From the NCBI GenBank assembly GCA_902521795.1, contig CABYSX010000005.1, positions 1-64,000 of the forward strand: 64,000 nucleotides of DNA, written 5' to 3'. The stretch is from an uncultured Alphaproteobacteria bacterium. Its GTDB lineage: Bacteria; Pseudomonadota; Alphaproteobacteria; HIMB59. Both the position numbers and the translations under genes were made by a program. This document shows positions 1-7,980 of the stretch, piece by piece; the first letter of the stretch is position 1, and every line of letters begins with the position of its first letter. A model generated the notes under the pieces. It was given only the letters and a program-made list of their open reading frames with translations. It was not told where the DNA came from and made no database searches.

Positions 1-2
1 AC

Positions 3-203
3 ACAATTAATGAACCAGCAGCTGTTGGTGCTTATGAAGCACTAAAAGCTATGGGTAAAGATGATGGCAGTGTCCTTATTGCTTCAGTTGACGGTGGTTG
101 CCCTGGTGTAGCTGACGTTGATAGAGGCATTATCGGAGCAACATCTCAGCAATGGGGATACCGACGCTTCCAGCAATTGCAGTTGGAATGGTATCAGGTA
201 TAG
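3..203 (+). pseudogene. frcB: FrcB-like sugar-binding protein, C-terminal remnant fused out of frame to the permease
   Basis: The frame opening at base 3 reads [18 protein letters not shown], then SVDGGCPGV and GIIGATSQQ. These are conserved C-terminal blocks of periplasmic fructose/ribose-type sugar-binding proteins (FrcB/RbsB family). In that family ATSQQ is followed by a Tyr-Pro and about 50 more residues. Here homology stops at about base 152 and the frame continues through unrelated codons (WGYRRFQ) to a TAG at 201-203. The same DNA continues in another frame as permease. The gene is therefore cut at both ends: by the window edge on the left and by a deletion or misjoin on the right. The family is clear; fructose as ligand is inferred from the FrcA/FrcK neighbours. 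Confidence 0.65.
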
Positions 204-865
204 CTACTGGTGCTTTTAATGGATTACTAGTTACTCGATTAAGATTGCCTCCCTTTATTGTAACATTAGGAACATGGAACATTTTCTTTGCTCTTGTAAT
301 CTTCTTTACAGGCTCGCAATCAATTAGAAGTTCAGATATTGAAATTAATGCACCTCTTCTTCACTTTTGGGGAGAGAGAATAAACTTAGGTGGTTTTGTA
401 TTTACATATGGAGCTTTCCTAATGATTGGTATATTTGTCTTCTTGTGGTTTTTATTAAATAAGACTGCTTGGGGCCGTCACGTCTATGCAATAGGTGATG
501 ATAAGGATGCAGCTGAACTCTCGGGTATTAGAACAGACAGAATGCTTGTCTCTATCTATGCTGTTGCTGGTTTAGTTGTTGCGATTGGTGCCTGGGTTTC
601 TATAGGAAGAGTTGGTTCAGTATCACCAACAAGTTTTTATGAAGGCAACTTGGATTCTATCACTGCTGTCGTGATCGGAGGTACTTCGCTTTTTGGTGGA
701 AGAGGAACAATTATAGGCTCTTTATTTGGAGCTCTTATAGTGGGTGTCTTTAGCTCTGGTCTTTCAATAGCTGGTCTTGATGTTTTATGGCAGCGTTTTG
801 CTCTTGGCTGTCTTATTATTATAGCAGTTGGTATTGATCAATGGATTAGAAAGGTCTCAAACTAA
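152..865 (+). pseudogene. frcC: FrcC-like sugar ABC permease lacking its N-terminus
   Basis: This is the inner-membrane permease of a ribose/fructose-type (CUT2) importer. The readable part has family blocks AFNGLLVTRLRLPPFIVTLGT near residue 21, GEGNLDSITAVVIGGTSLFGG-like sequence (YEGNLDSI, GGTSLFGGRG) near 163-185, and several hydrophobic helices. It is 237 residues against about 320-360 for the family. The first 80-100 residues, including the N-terminal helices and the DLSVG-type motif, are missing. The ATG at 152 lies at the junction with the FrcB remnant and is probably an accident of the fusion. The downstream ATPase starts on the last base of the stop. If the junction is real, the transporter is probably dead; if it is an assembly error, both genes are intact in the organism. 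Confidence 0.7.
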
Positions 866-1629
866 TGGAGCCTGTTTTAGTAGCAAAAAATTTATCTAAA
901 AAATATGGAAGGGTTGTTGCCTTAGAAAGTGCCAATTTGGAATTATATCCCGGTGAAGTGTTAGGTGTCATAGGTGATAATGGAGCAGGAAAGTCAACAC
1001 TTATTAAGGTTTTATGTGGTGCTGTTATTCCGGACAGTGGAGAAATCTTACTAGATGGCAAACCTGTAACTTTTACCTCTCCAATAGAAGCTAGAACACT
1101 TGGTATTGAAACTGTTTATCAGAACCTAGCTTTGTCACCTGCTCTATCAATAACTGATAATATGTTTCTTGGAAGGGAAATCAGACAGAAAGGTTTTATG
1201 GGAAAGTTTCTTAAATTTCTTGATAAAAAGGCTATGGCAGATGAGGCTAGAAAGAGATTATCTGAATTAGGTCTCTTAACAATTCAAAATATCAATCAAT
1301 TGGTTGAAACTCTATCTGGTGGTCAGCGCCAAGGAGTTGCTGTTGCTCGAGCCACATCTTTTGGAACAAAAGTTGTCATCATGGATGAGCCAACAGCTGC
1401 ATTAGGTGTAAAAGAAAGTCGAAGAGTGTTAGAATTAATTAGTGAGGTAAGGGCAAGAGGAATTCCTATTATTCTCATTTCCCATAATATGCCACACGTA
1501 TTTGAGGTTGCAGACAGAATTCATGTTCATAGATTAGGTACTAGACTGTGCGTCATAGATCCAAAAAAATATGAAATGTCAGATGCAGTTGCTTTTATGA
1601 CAGGCGCTAAAGAACCTCCACAAAGTTAA
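865..1629 (+). CDS. frcA: sugar ABC transporter ATP-binding protein (FrcA-like)
   Basis: This is the cytoplasmic ATPase that powers sugar import through FrcC. Visible motifs are the Walker A GDNGAGKST (residues 37-45), a Q-loop Gln near 86, the signature LSGGQ (150-154), Walker B VVIMDEP (170-176) and a switch His in LISHN. At 254 residues it is a single nucleotide-binding domain, as in FrcA, and not the double-domain RbsA/XylG type. Its start overlaps the permease stop. Its stop overlaps the stop of the opposite-strand kinase in a shared TTAA. The protein itself looks intact although the two upstream partners are broken. Fructose specificity is inferred from context; ribose, mannose or another sugar is possible. 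Confidence 0.85.
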   Translation: MEPVLVAKNLSKKYGRVVALESANLELYPGEVLGVIGDNGAGKSTLIKVLCGAVIPDSGEILLDGKPVTFTSPIEARTLGIETVYQNLALSPALSITDNMFLGREIRQKGFMGKFLKFLDKKAMADEARKRLSELGLLTIQNINQLVETLSGGQRQGVAVARATSFGTKVVIMDEPTAALGVKESRRVLELISEVRARGIPIILISHNMPHVFEVADRIHVHRLGTRLCVIDPKKYEMSDAVAFMTGAKEPPQS

Positions 1630-2255
1630 TTTTCTAAAATATAGTCAGCCTGAATACTGTTTTTTAAAACATTTACACCATTAGGCAAATCGTTTTTATA
1701 TACTTTCTCCTTTATTTCTTCTTTTGGCAAATTAAATTTCTCCCATCTTTCAATTAATCTTTCCTCTAAAACTTTTTCCTCACAATTAATTATGACAGTT
1801 GTATTAAAAAATTTATGCAACTCTTTCCAAGGATAATTATTTAAAAGAATATAATTACCCTCAACAATTATAACTTTAGTATTTTTAGAAATTATAGCTG
1901 CTGAGGATCTTGATAATTCTAATGATCGATCAAAAATTGGAATAGCAACTTCTTCCTCTTTATACAATCTAGATATGAAGTTTATTAAACCCATAACATC
2001 AAATGTTTCTGGTGCTCCTTTTTTTAAAAGAAGTTTTTTTTCTTTTAAAATCTGGTCATCGTAATGAAAACCGTCCATTTGGAGGATACTAGTTTCATAT
2101 CCTTTTGTATTAAGGTCACTTTTTAATTTTTCAGATATCGTGCTTTTGCCAGATGCGGGTGGACCAGAAAGAGCCATAAAATAACGTTTTTTAACATAAT
2201 TATCGATTTGATCTGTAATTGAACTTAATAGCTCATCGTACATTAATCCTGGCAT
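1626..2255 (-). CDS. frcK: P-loop sugar/nucleoside kinase, FrcK-like
   Basis: This is a 209-residue P-loop kinase of the uridine kinase/pantothenate kinase fold. It has Walker A GPPASGKST at residues 31-39, a substrate-loop QMDGFHYDD, and a beta-strand VIIVEGNYIL like the Walker B region of uridine kinases. Proteins of this kind include FrcK, encoded beside frcBCA in rhizobia, whose exact substrate is not settled. Here it sits convergent to frcA rather than downstream in the same operon, and follows xylB by 17 bases, so it is probably cotranscribed with xylB. The role is likely phosphorylation of a sugar or sugar derivative, but the substrate cannot be read from the sequence. Confidence 0.7.
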   Translation of the reverse strand: MPGLMYDELLSSITDQIDNYVKKRYFMALSGPPASGKSTISEKLKSDLNTKGYETSILQMDGFHYDDQILKEKKLLLKKGAPETFDVMGLINFISRLYKEEEVAIPIFDRSLELSRSSAAIISKNTKVIIVEGNYILLNNYPWKELHKFFNTTVIINCEEKVLEERLIERWEKFNLPKEEIKEKVYKNDLPNGVNVLKNSIQADYILEN

Positions 2256-2272
2256 TATGATGTTAAGAAAAA

Positions 2273-3718
2273 CTAATTAACATAGTATTTCTTCCATTCA
2301 ACAAATCGATCTTGAAGTATTGATTTTGTGTTATTACTTTTTTTTATAATTTCTTTTACTGATGGCGACTTTAATACATCTTGGTGATTAAGATTATTGT
2401 ATCCGATATATGCCAACCTTGCGGCTCCATAAGCAGCCATAGCATCTGATGCTTCAGTAATGGCTAAATCTCTGTCAAGTATTGATGCTAAAAGCTTAAT
2501 CCAGTCTTTATTTTTGGATCCACCACCAATTACGAATAAGTTATTTAATTTGATACCAGTTTTAGAAAGAGCTTGATAGTTGTCATAAAGGCCGAAGGAA
2601 ATCCCTTCTATTAAACTATAAACTAATGTTTTTCTATTTGTTTCAATTCCCATATTGTGAAAACTTGCTCGAACGTGGGGATCATTCAGAGGAGTTCTCT
2701 CTCCTGTCAAATAAGGTAGGTAATATGGGGAGTTATTAATCAAGGCATCAGAGCTCATTGAGTCTTTTAAATAATTTGAAATTTCATCAATTGATGAGTC
2801 AAAAGTATTTATAAACCAATTAATATTGGAAGTGCAGGAAAGCATGACTGACATAAGGTGCCATGTATTAGGCAAACAATGACAAAAAGAGTGTATGGCA
2901 TCATCATAATTTTTTAAGAATTTCTTTGTAGATCCGAAAATAACACCTGAAGTACCCAATGAAATTGATGCATCACCCTCTTCATACAATCCTAACCCTA
3001 CAGCAGCAGCAGCGTTATCTCCTGCCCCACCGTAAACTTTGCATTTCATATTGAATCCATATTTCTCAGCTATATCTTTTTTAATAGTTCCAGTTTGATC
3101 AGTGCCTTCACAAACACTTGGCATTTGTGAGATATTCATTGAACTTGCATCAAGTAGTGTTTGAGACCAATCTCGTTTTTCTACGTCTAGCCAATAAGTT
3201 CCAGAGGCATCAGATAGATCACTAAAAAATTCTCCTGTAAGGTAAAATCGTAGATAGTCTTTGGGCAAGAGTGCTTTATAAATTTTATTAAAATTCTCAT
3301 TTTCATTTCTTTTAAGCCATAGAACTTTTGGGGCTGTAAAACCTGGCATTGCTATATTTCCAGCTATACCCATGACAGATTTATCGACCATTATTTCTGA
3401 GCACTCCTGATGACTTCTAGTATCATTCCACAGTATGCAGGGTCTAATTATTTCATGATCTTCATTAATGCAGGTAGCACCATGCATATGCCCTGAGAAA
3501 GAAACTGAATTTATATCGTTGATGTTAATTTTTTCTTTTAATCTTTTAATACATTGGTCAAAGGCGACTATCCATGAAGATGGATCTTGTTCAGACCATC
3601 CACTTTGAGGATTGGATAAAGGAATATCTTCACTCGAAACACTATGAATAATTTCTTGTTCCTCTCCAATGACTAAACATTTCATTGAAGAAGTTCCAAG
3701 ATCTACCCCCAAATACAT
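2273..3718 (-). CDS. xylB: xylulokinase (FGGY family)
   Basis: It phosphorylates D-xylulose to D-xylulose 5-phosphate in the cytoplasm. The protein has 481 residues, the usual length for XylB. It shows the ATP-binding start GVDLGTSS, a substrate-binding HMHG (residues 77-80), the catalytic Asp in GGAGDNAAAA (D234, matching D233 of E. coli XylB), SLGTSGV and the C-terminal GGGSKN adenosine loop. It is divergent from the aldolase-like gene at 3793 across 74 bases and precedes the FrcK-like kinase. With D-lyxose isomerase nearby it completes lyxose -> xylulose -> xylulose 5-phosphate. No xylose isomerase is in the window. Other FGGY specificities such as ribulose are less likely from the overall pattern. 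Confidence 0.88.
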   Translation of the reverse strand: MYLGVDLGTSSMKCLVIGEEQEIIHSVSSEDIPLSNPQSGWSEQDPSSWIVAFDQCIKRLKEKININDINSVSFSGHMHGATCINEDHEIIRPCILWNDTRSHQECSEIMVDKSVMGIAGNIAMPGFTAPKVLWLKRNENENFNKIYKALLPKDYLRFYLTGEFFSDLSDASGTYWLDVEKRDWSQTLLDASSMNISQMPSVCEGTDQTGTIKKDIAEKYGFNMKCKVYGGAGDNAAAAVGLGLYEEGDASISLGTSGVIFGSTKKFLKNYDDAIHSFCHCLPNTWHLMSVMLSCTSNINWFINTFDSSIDEISNYLKDSMSSDALINNSPYYLPYLTGERTPLNDPHVRASFHNMGIETNRKTLVYSLIEGISFGLYDNYQALSKTGIKLNNLFVIGGGSKNKDWIKLLASILDRDLAITEASDAMAAYGAARLAYIGYNNLNHQDVLKSPSVKEIIKKSNNTKSILQDRFVEWKKYYVN

Positions 3719-3792
3719 GTAAATTACTATACAATCTTTAAAAAAATTTTCTATTTATACTGTTAGAATTTTGATGATAAGGTTTTAATATA
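3719..3792. promoter_or_regulatory. divergent promoter region between xylB and the aldolase-like gene
   Basis: A 74-base AT-rich gap separates two divergent starts, so both promoters must lie here. A TATACT in the middle could serve as a -10 for the rightward gene. No palindromic operator is obvious. Confidence 0.4.
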
Positions 3793-4785
3793 ATGATTAG
3801 GTCTTTAGAAAAAAAATTACAAAAAATAAAAAAACAAATTTATAAACCCAAAGATTTTATTATTGCAGATGCTAAAGATGGCGATATGGCAATGGGTATT
3901 ACTTCCCCAGGCCCTAAAAGAGATATCAAGGGTAAAATTTGTAAGTCTTTTAAGAAGTTAGATGATTATAAACAAGCTATGGTAACAATGTCTAAATCAA
4001 ATCTTGTAGATATTATGTTAATGTCTGCATCAACTGGTGAAGATTTAATTAAAAAAAAGATATTTAGTAATTCCAAAGTTACTCCTGCTATTCGAATGAA
4101 TGACACTACAGATATTTGGTTAATGAGAAATGGTAATTACAGGTCTACTAACCCAAGACCTTTTCGATCTGCCCGACTAAATAGTATATCAAAATTTGCG
4201 AATTTAGGATTATTTTCAATGACATTCTCTAAAAGTGTTGATTTTGACTTAGCAATGTTAAATGCTTACAGGGATTTTAGAATTGAGGCTCTAAAATATA
4301 AATTTAACCATTTCTTGGAAGTATTTAATCCTCCAATTAATATTGGCTTGGAATCAAATGAACTGGGCGACTATATTAATGATTGCATCATTAAAGCTAT
4401 CGCAGGACAAACTACAGAGGAAAGACCACTATTTTTGAAGATTGCTTATAATGGCCCTAAAGCAATGGAGGAATTGGCTACTTATGATCCTGAAAATTTA
4501 ATCATTGGTATATTAGGTGGTAGTAAGGGAACCACCAGAGATTGTTTTGAATTAATTAATAAAGCCAGCAATTATGGTGCAAAGGTTGCTCTTTTTGGAA
4601 GAAAAATAAATCTATCTGAGGATCCAATTTTATTAGTAAAGCTAATGAGGGCGGTCATTGAAAAAAACGTAAATTCTATTGAGGCTGTAAAATTATATCA
4701 TAGTGAATTAATTAAAAAAAAAATACAACCTGATCACACTCTTAAGAAAGACCTCCAAATAACCGACCCTATTTTGAAATTATAA
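3793..4785 (+). CDS. unrecognised protein, possibly a class I aldolase-like TIM barrel
   Basis: I do not recognise this 330-residue protein with certainty. It lacks a signal peptide and membrane segments, so it is probably a cytoplasmic enzyme. Hints of a beta/alpha barrel of the class I aldolase type are: an opening strand FIIADAKDGDMAMG (residues 22-35), a strand LFLKIAYNG with K216 where Schiff-base lysines often sit, then GGSKGTT (242-248) and VALFGRKIN (265-273), which resemble the phosphate-binding ends of strands 7 and 8. It is divergent from xylB and convergent with the PfkB kinase (6-base overlap), so it belongs to the same sugar cluster. An aldolase acting on a phosphorylated ketose is a reasonable guess, not a finding. 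Confidence 0.5.
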   Translation: MIRSLEKKLQKIKKQIYKPKDFIIADAKDGDMAMGITSPGPKRDIKGKICKSFKKLDDYKQAMVTMSKSNLVDIMLMSASTGEDLIKKKIFSNSKVTPAIRMNDTTDIWLMRNGNYRSTNPRPFRSARLNSISKFANLGLFSMTFSKSVDFDLAMLNAYRDFRIEALKYKFNHFLEVFNPPINIGLESNELGDYINDCIIKAIAGQTTEERPLFLKIAYNGPKAMEELATYDPENLIIGILGGSKGTTRDCFELINKASNYGAKVALFGRKINLSEDPILLVKLMRAVIEKNVNSIEAVKLYHSELIKKKIQPDHTLKKDLQITDPILKL

Positions 4786-5754
4786 TTTTTTAATATTAGG
4801 TAAATTGCCTGAAGATGAGTCAATTTTCATCATAGCTGATCCCGCAGCATGAGACTTTTTCAGTGTATCCTCAATTGCCCAGTCTTCATGGACACCATAA
4901 ATAAATCCGGCACAAAAAGCATCACCCGCTCCAACAGCATTTTTAATATGTTTTTTTTGAATTTTGGGTGACTCTGAGTGATAAAAATCTTTTTTAGAAA
5001 TATATAGAGACTCAAGGGGGCTATGAATAACAATAGCTCTTTGAAGACCTTTTTGAAAAACGTTTTTAGATAATTTAATTAATAAATTTTTTTTTAGTCG
5101 TTTTTTTGAGTCTATAATTGATCTTTTAAACAGTAGTTGAGCCTCTATTTCATTTAGTAAAAGATAATCAGTAAAAGGCAGGGCACTGAAAATAATTTTT
5201 TGAAAGTTAGGGATATTATTTGAAGCTAAATCAAGAATGTTGATTAGGTTCTTTTTTCTTGATTGTTTAAGGACTTTGCAAAGTCTTGTCTGTTTACCAT
5301 CAAAAGAGTCTAGTTTTCCTAAAAGGCTGAGATACCCTATATATAAAATTTTAGGTTTTTTTTTGAGTTTATTTAATCTGAAATGTTTTGTATCTAATAA
5401 TGCATTTGCTCCCGAGTAATACAGAAATGTTCTTTCTTTTTGTTCCTCAGACATACATACTACTTGTGATGTTGGTGTGGTGCTTGAAATTATAAAATTA
5501 TTTATTTGTATATTGTTTTTCTTACAGTGTTTTTTTATTATTAAAGCATTAGCATCTTTCCCCAGCAAACCCATTGCTATCAAAGGATGATTGAAACCTA
5601 AAGAGTTAAGATTAGTTAAAACGTTTGATGGCCCACCTCCAACACATTGAAAGCTATCTAATATTGGCTCTAATTTTCCTCTTTCAGGTAATTCACTGAT
5701 TTTATAAGTGGTATCAACACACCAGATACCTAGGCCTATTACGCCTTTATTCAT
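4780..5754 (-). CDS. PfkB-family carbohydrate kinase
   Basis: This is a 324-residue ribokinase-fold sugar kinase. The N-terminal substrate region has GGGPSNVLTNLNSLG (about residues 38-52). The C-terminal PfkB signature NAVGAGDAFCAGF carries the catalytic Asp and anion hole. The start ATG touches the last base of the lyxose isomerase stop, so the two are translationally coupled on the minus strand. Substrate is unknown: xylulose, fructose or another ketose are candidates from context. If it phosphorylates C1 of a ketopentose, the aldolase-like neighbour could split the product; that is speculation. It is clearly different from the second PfkB kinase at 7977. Confidence 0.75.
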   Translation of the reverse strand: MNKGVIGLGIWCVDTTYKISELPERGKLEPILDSFQCVGGGPSNVLTNLNSLGFNHPLIAMGLLGKDANALIIKKHCKKNNIQINNFIISSTTPTSQVVCMSEEQKERTFLYYSGANALLDTKHFRLNKLKKKPKILYIGYLSLLGKLDSFDGKQTRLCKVLKQSRKKNLINILDLASNNIPNFQKIIFSALPFTDYLLLNEIEAQLLFKRSIIDSKKRLKKNLLIKLSKNVFQKGLQRAIVIHSPLESLYISKKDFYHSESPKIQKKHIKNAVGAGDAFCAGFIYGVHEDWAIEDTLKKSHAAGSAMMKIDSSSGNLPNIKKL

Positions 5755-6419
5755 TAAATTTCATTCCATAAAAGATGTATTGCAGGTTCATCCTCTAAGA
5801 TATCACTAAACCTTCCAACTGGTTCAAGGAAGTAATTATCTTTATTATCATCATTAACTTGAGACACTTCTCCGGCCATCACCATACCAGTGCCTGCTAC
5901 TGCATAAAATTTATGATAGACGTTTCTATCAACAGTTACGCTTTGTCCTCTTTTAAGTATTAATGGTTTATGAGGATGAATTTTTATAATTTTTCCATCA
6001 ACCAAAACCTCAATTTCTTTTTGAAGTTCTCTAAAATCTTTGTCTACTTCTAAAAATTCAATAGCTAAATCTCCCCCTCCTCTATTGATAATATCTTCTA
6101 ATTTAACCTTATGGCTATGAAATGGAATTTCTTGTCCTTCCTGCATAAAAAGTAATTTCTCAGCATATGGTTTGTCATCCATGACTCCTTGTACTCCATT
6201 ACGAATACAAAACAAAGTAATGCCTTGACTGTTAAAATTATCTTTTCCAAAGTCAGTTACATCCCATCCCATCTGATGACTTTTCAAGTATTTCCTTATT
6301 TCAGGTTTATCTTTGTAATCCTCTTTTGACCAATAGCCCCATTCTGGAAGAGTCCAATTGTATTCATCCATCATTTTTTTTGCAGTGTTTATTGCTGCAT
6401 TGATTTCTGATCGCTTCAT
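5754..6419 (-). CDS. D-lyxose isomerase (cupin, DUF1498 family)
   Basis: It interconverts D-lyxose and D-xylulose (and often D-mannose and D-fructose) with a divalent metal in a cupin barrel. The start was set at MKRSEIN, the conserved beginning of the family, 14 codons after a possible upstream ATG at 6461. This gives 221 residues, the usual length. Visible features are the conserved FCIRNG, the metal ligands in IPFHSHKVKLEDI (His-x-His), a GGGDLAIEF strand and a later HKFYAVAG with another ligand His. It heads a minus-strand operon with the PfkB kinase and lies near xylB, which uses D-xylulose. The family assignment is strong; mannose as the true substrate cannot be ruled out. Confidence 0.82.
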   Translation of the reverse strand: MKRSEINAAINTAKKMMDEYNWTLPEWGYWSKEDYKDKPEIRKYLKSHQMGWDVTDFGKDNFNSQGITLFCIRNGVQGVMDDKPYAEKLLFMQEGQEIPFHSHKVKLEDIINRGGGDLAIEFLEVDKDFRELQKEIEVLVDGKIIKIHPHKPLILKRGQSVTVDRNVYHKFYAVAGTGMVMAGEVSQVNDDNKDNYFLEPVGRFSDILEDEPAIHLLWNEI

Positions 6420-6464
6420 AGAACTTAGATTATCAAAAATAGAAATAATTGATATAATCATATA

Positions 6465-7481
6465 ATGAAGACTATTATTGTTGATCCGTTCCCTCGTGAA
6501 ATGGACTTAATTTTTAAACCAAATAAGATTAAGCTTTTAAAAAAAAACTTCAAAATTATAAATGCTCCAAGTAAAAATAAATTAAAATTTTATAAGCAAC
6601 ATATTTCAGAGGCTGATTTTATTATTGGGCAACCCGATCTCCCAAAGTCAATATTAACTTTAGCCTCAAAACTAAAAGCAATTTTCAATGTTGAAAGTAA
6701 TTTTATGGATAACATGGATTACGATTACTGTTTTAAAAATAATATATATGTTTTATCTACAGCTCCTGTTTTTGCACAAAGTGTTGCAGAAATTGCTGTT
6801 GGTTTAACAATCTCTTTAAAACGGGATATACACAAAGCTCATTTAGATTTTTTTCAAAAAAAAGAAAAATATGGTTTGGAGAGCAATTTACGAAGTAGTT
6901 TGTTACTAGATAACAAAATCGGTTTTATTGGTTTTGGAGACTTGGCTAAAAGTCTTAAGCCTATGTTAATGCCATACACATCCAATTTTAAAGTTTATGA
7001 TCCTTGGCTCCCGAATAAGTTAATAGAGGCCAATGGATGTAAATCAGCGTCATTGAAAGAAATTTTTAAAGATTGTGATGTGGTTTATGTACTTGCAACA
7101 ATAACTACAAAAAATAAGAGTATGATAGATAAAAAACTTTTGAAGTTAATGAAGAAAGATACCTGCTTGCTAATCCTAAGCAGAGCTAGTGTTATTAATT
7201 TTCAAGATTTAAATGAAATTTTAAATAAAGATAAAATTAAAGTTGCTACAGATGTGTTTCCTCAAGAACCAGTGCCAAAAAACGACCCAATTAGAAAAAA
7301 GAAGAGTATTCTTTTCTCTGCTCACAGAGCTGGTGCTTTAGAGAGTGTTTTTTTTGAAATGGGAGATATCGTTTGTGAAGATTTACTTTTAATGACAAAA
7401 GGCCTGCCACCTAGACTTTGTCGCCGAGCAGAATTAGAAACAGTTAAAAATTTACGTTCAAAACCAGTAGATATAAATTAA
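6465..7481 (+). CDS. D-isomer-specific 2-hydroxyacid dehydrogenase
   Basis: This is an NAD(P)-dependent oxidoreductase acting on a D-2-hydroxy acid such as glycerate, glyoxylate or 3-phosphoglycerate. The 338 residues contain the Rossmann motif IGFIGFGDLAKS (the third Gly of GxGxxG is Ala), the catalytic Arg in SRASVINF, the Glu/Asp segment DVFPQEP and the catalytic His in SAHRAG. It is divergent from lyxose isomerase, with only 45 bases between the starts, and opens a rightward series of sugar genes. A role in oxidising or reducing a two- or three-carbon acid made from sugar cleavage is plausible. The true substrate cannot be told from sequence. Confidence 0.78.
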   Translation: MKTIIVDPFPREMDLIFKPNKIKLLKKNFKIINAPSKNKLKFYKQHISEADFIIGQPDLPKSILTLASKLKAIFNVESNFMDNMDYDYCFKNNIYVLSTAPVFAQSVAEIAVGLTISLKRDIHKAHLDFFQKKEKYGLESNLRSSLLLDNKIGFIGFGDLAKSLKPMLMPYTSNFKVYDPWLPNKLIEANGCKSASLKEIFKDCDVVYVLATITTKNKSMIDKKLLKLMKKDTCLLILSRASVINFQDLNEILNKDKIKVATDVFPQEPVPKNDPIRKKKSILFSAHRAGALESVFFEMGDIVCEDLLLMTKGLPPRLCRRAELETVKNLRSKPVDIN

Positions 7482-7521
7482 TTATATTGAATATGGTTAA
7501 TTAATTTAGTTCTATAGGTTT

Positions 7522-7980
7522 ATGCTTATTAATATAGATCCTATTATAGGGCCCGAGGTGCTTCACACACTTCGCGCCATGGGACATGGAGATAAACTAA
7601 TTTTATGTGACTCAAACTTTCCAGCTTATTCTATGAATCCGCTAGTGCATCGTCTAGACGGGGTTGATGCCGCTCGAGCGGCTAAAGCTATATTATCTAT
7701 ATTTCCTCTAGATAGTTTTGTGGAGTTTCCAATACTTAGAATGCAAATTGATAACAAACCTGACGAAGTAAATGATGTTCATCGAGAAATGATGGAAGTC
7801 ACTAAAAGTGTTGCAGGTGAAAATTGGAAAATAGGATCTATTGAGAGATTTAAGTTTTACGAGGAAGCCAAAAAAGCTTTTGCAATTATTACAACAAACG
7901 AAACTAGACCTTTTGGTTGCTTTATTTTAACTAAAGGAGTTGTTAAGCCTGATGGTTCTGTTTGGATATTAAATAATTGA
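7522..7980 (+). CDS. RbsD/FucU-family sugar mutarotase
   Basis: It interconverts anomers of a free sugar before phosphorylation. The 152-residue length matches FucU, with AMGHGDKLILCDSNFP near residues 19-34 (catalytic His, Asp of the family), HRLDGVDA, and a C-terminal ETRPFGCFILTKGV. FucU acts on L-fucose and RbsD on ribose; sequence alone does not decide. Its TGA stop overlaps the TTG start of ribokinase (TTGA), so the two are tightly coupled, which favours a mutarotase for the kinase's substrate. Confidence 0.82.
   Translation: MLINIDPIIGPEVLHTLRAMGHGDKLILCDSNFPAYSMNPLVHRLDGVDAARAAKAILSIFPLDSFVEFPILRMQIDNKPDEVNDVHREMMEVTKSVAGENWKIGSIERFKFYEEAKKAFAIITTNETRPFGCFILTKGVVKPDGSVWILNN

Noticed and set aside
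846-1061. Minus-strand open frame over the frcC/frcA boundary
   Set aside because: Antisense to the Walker A region of a clear ABC ATPase; no support.
6420-6461. Upstream ATG (6461) as the start of lyxose isomerase
   Set aside because: Adds 14 hydrophobic residues not typical of the cytoplasmic family and would leave 3 bases to the divergent gene; MKRSEIN at 6419 is the usual start.
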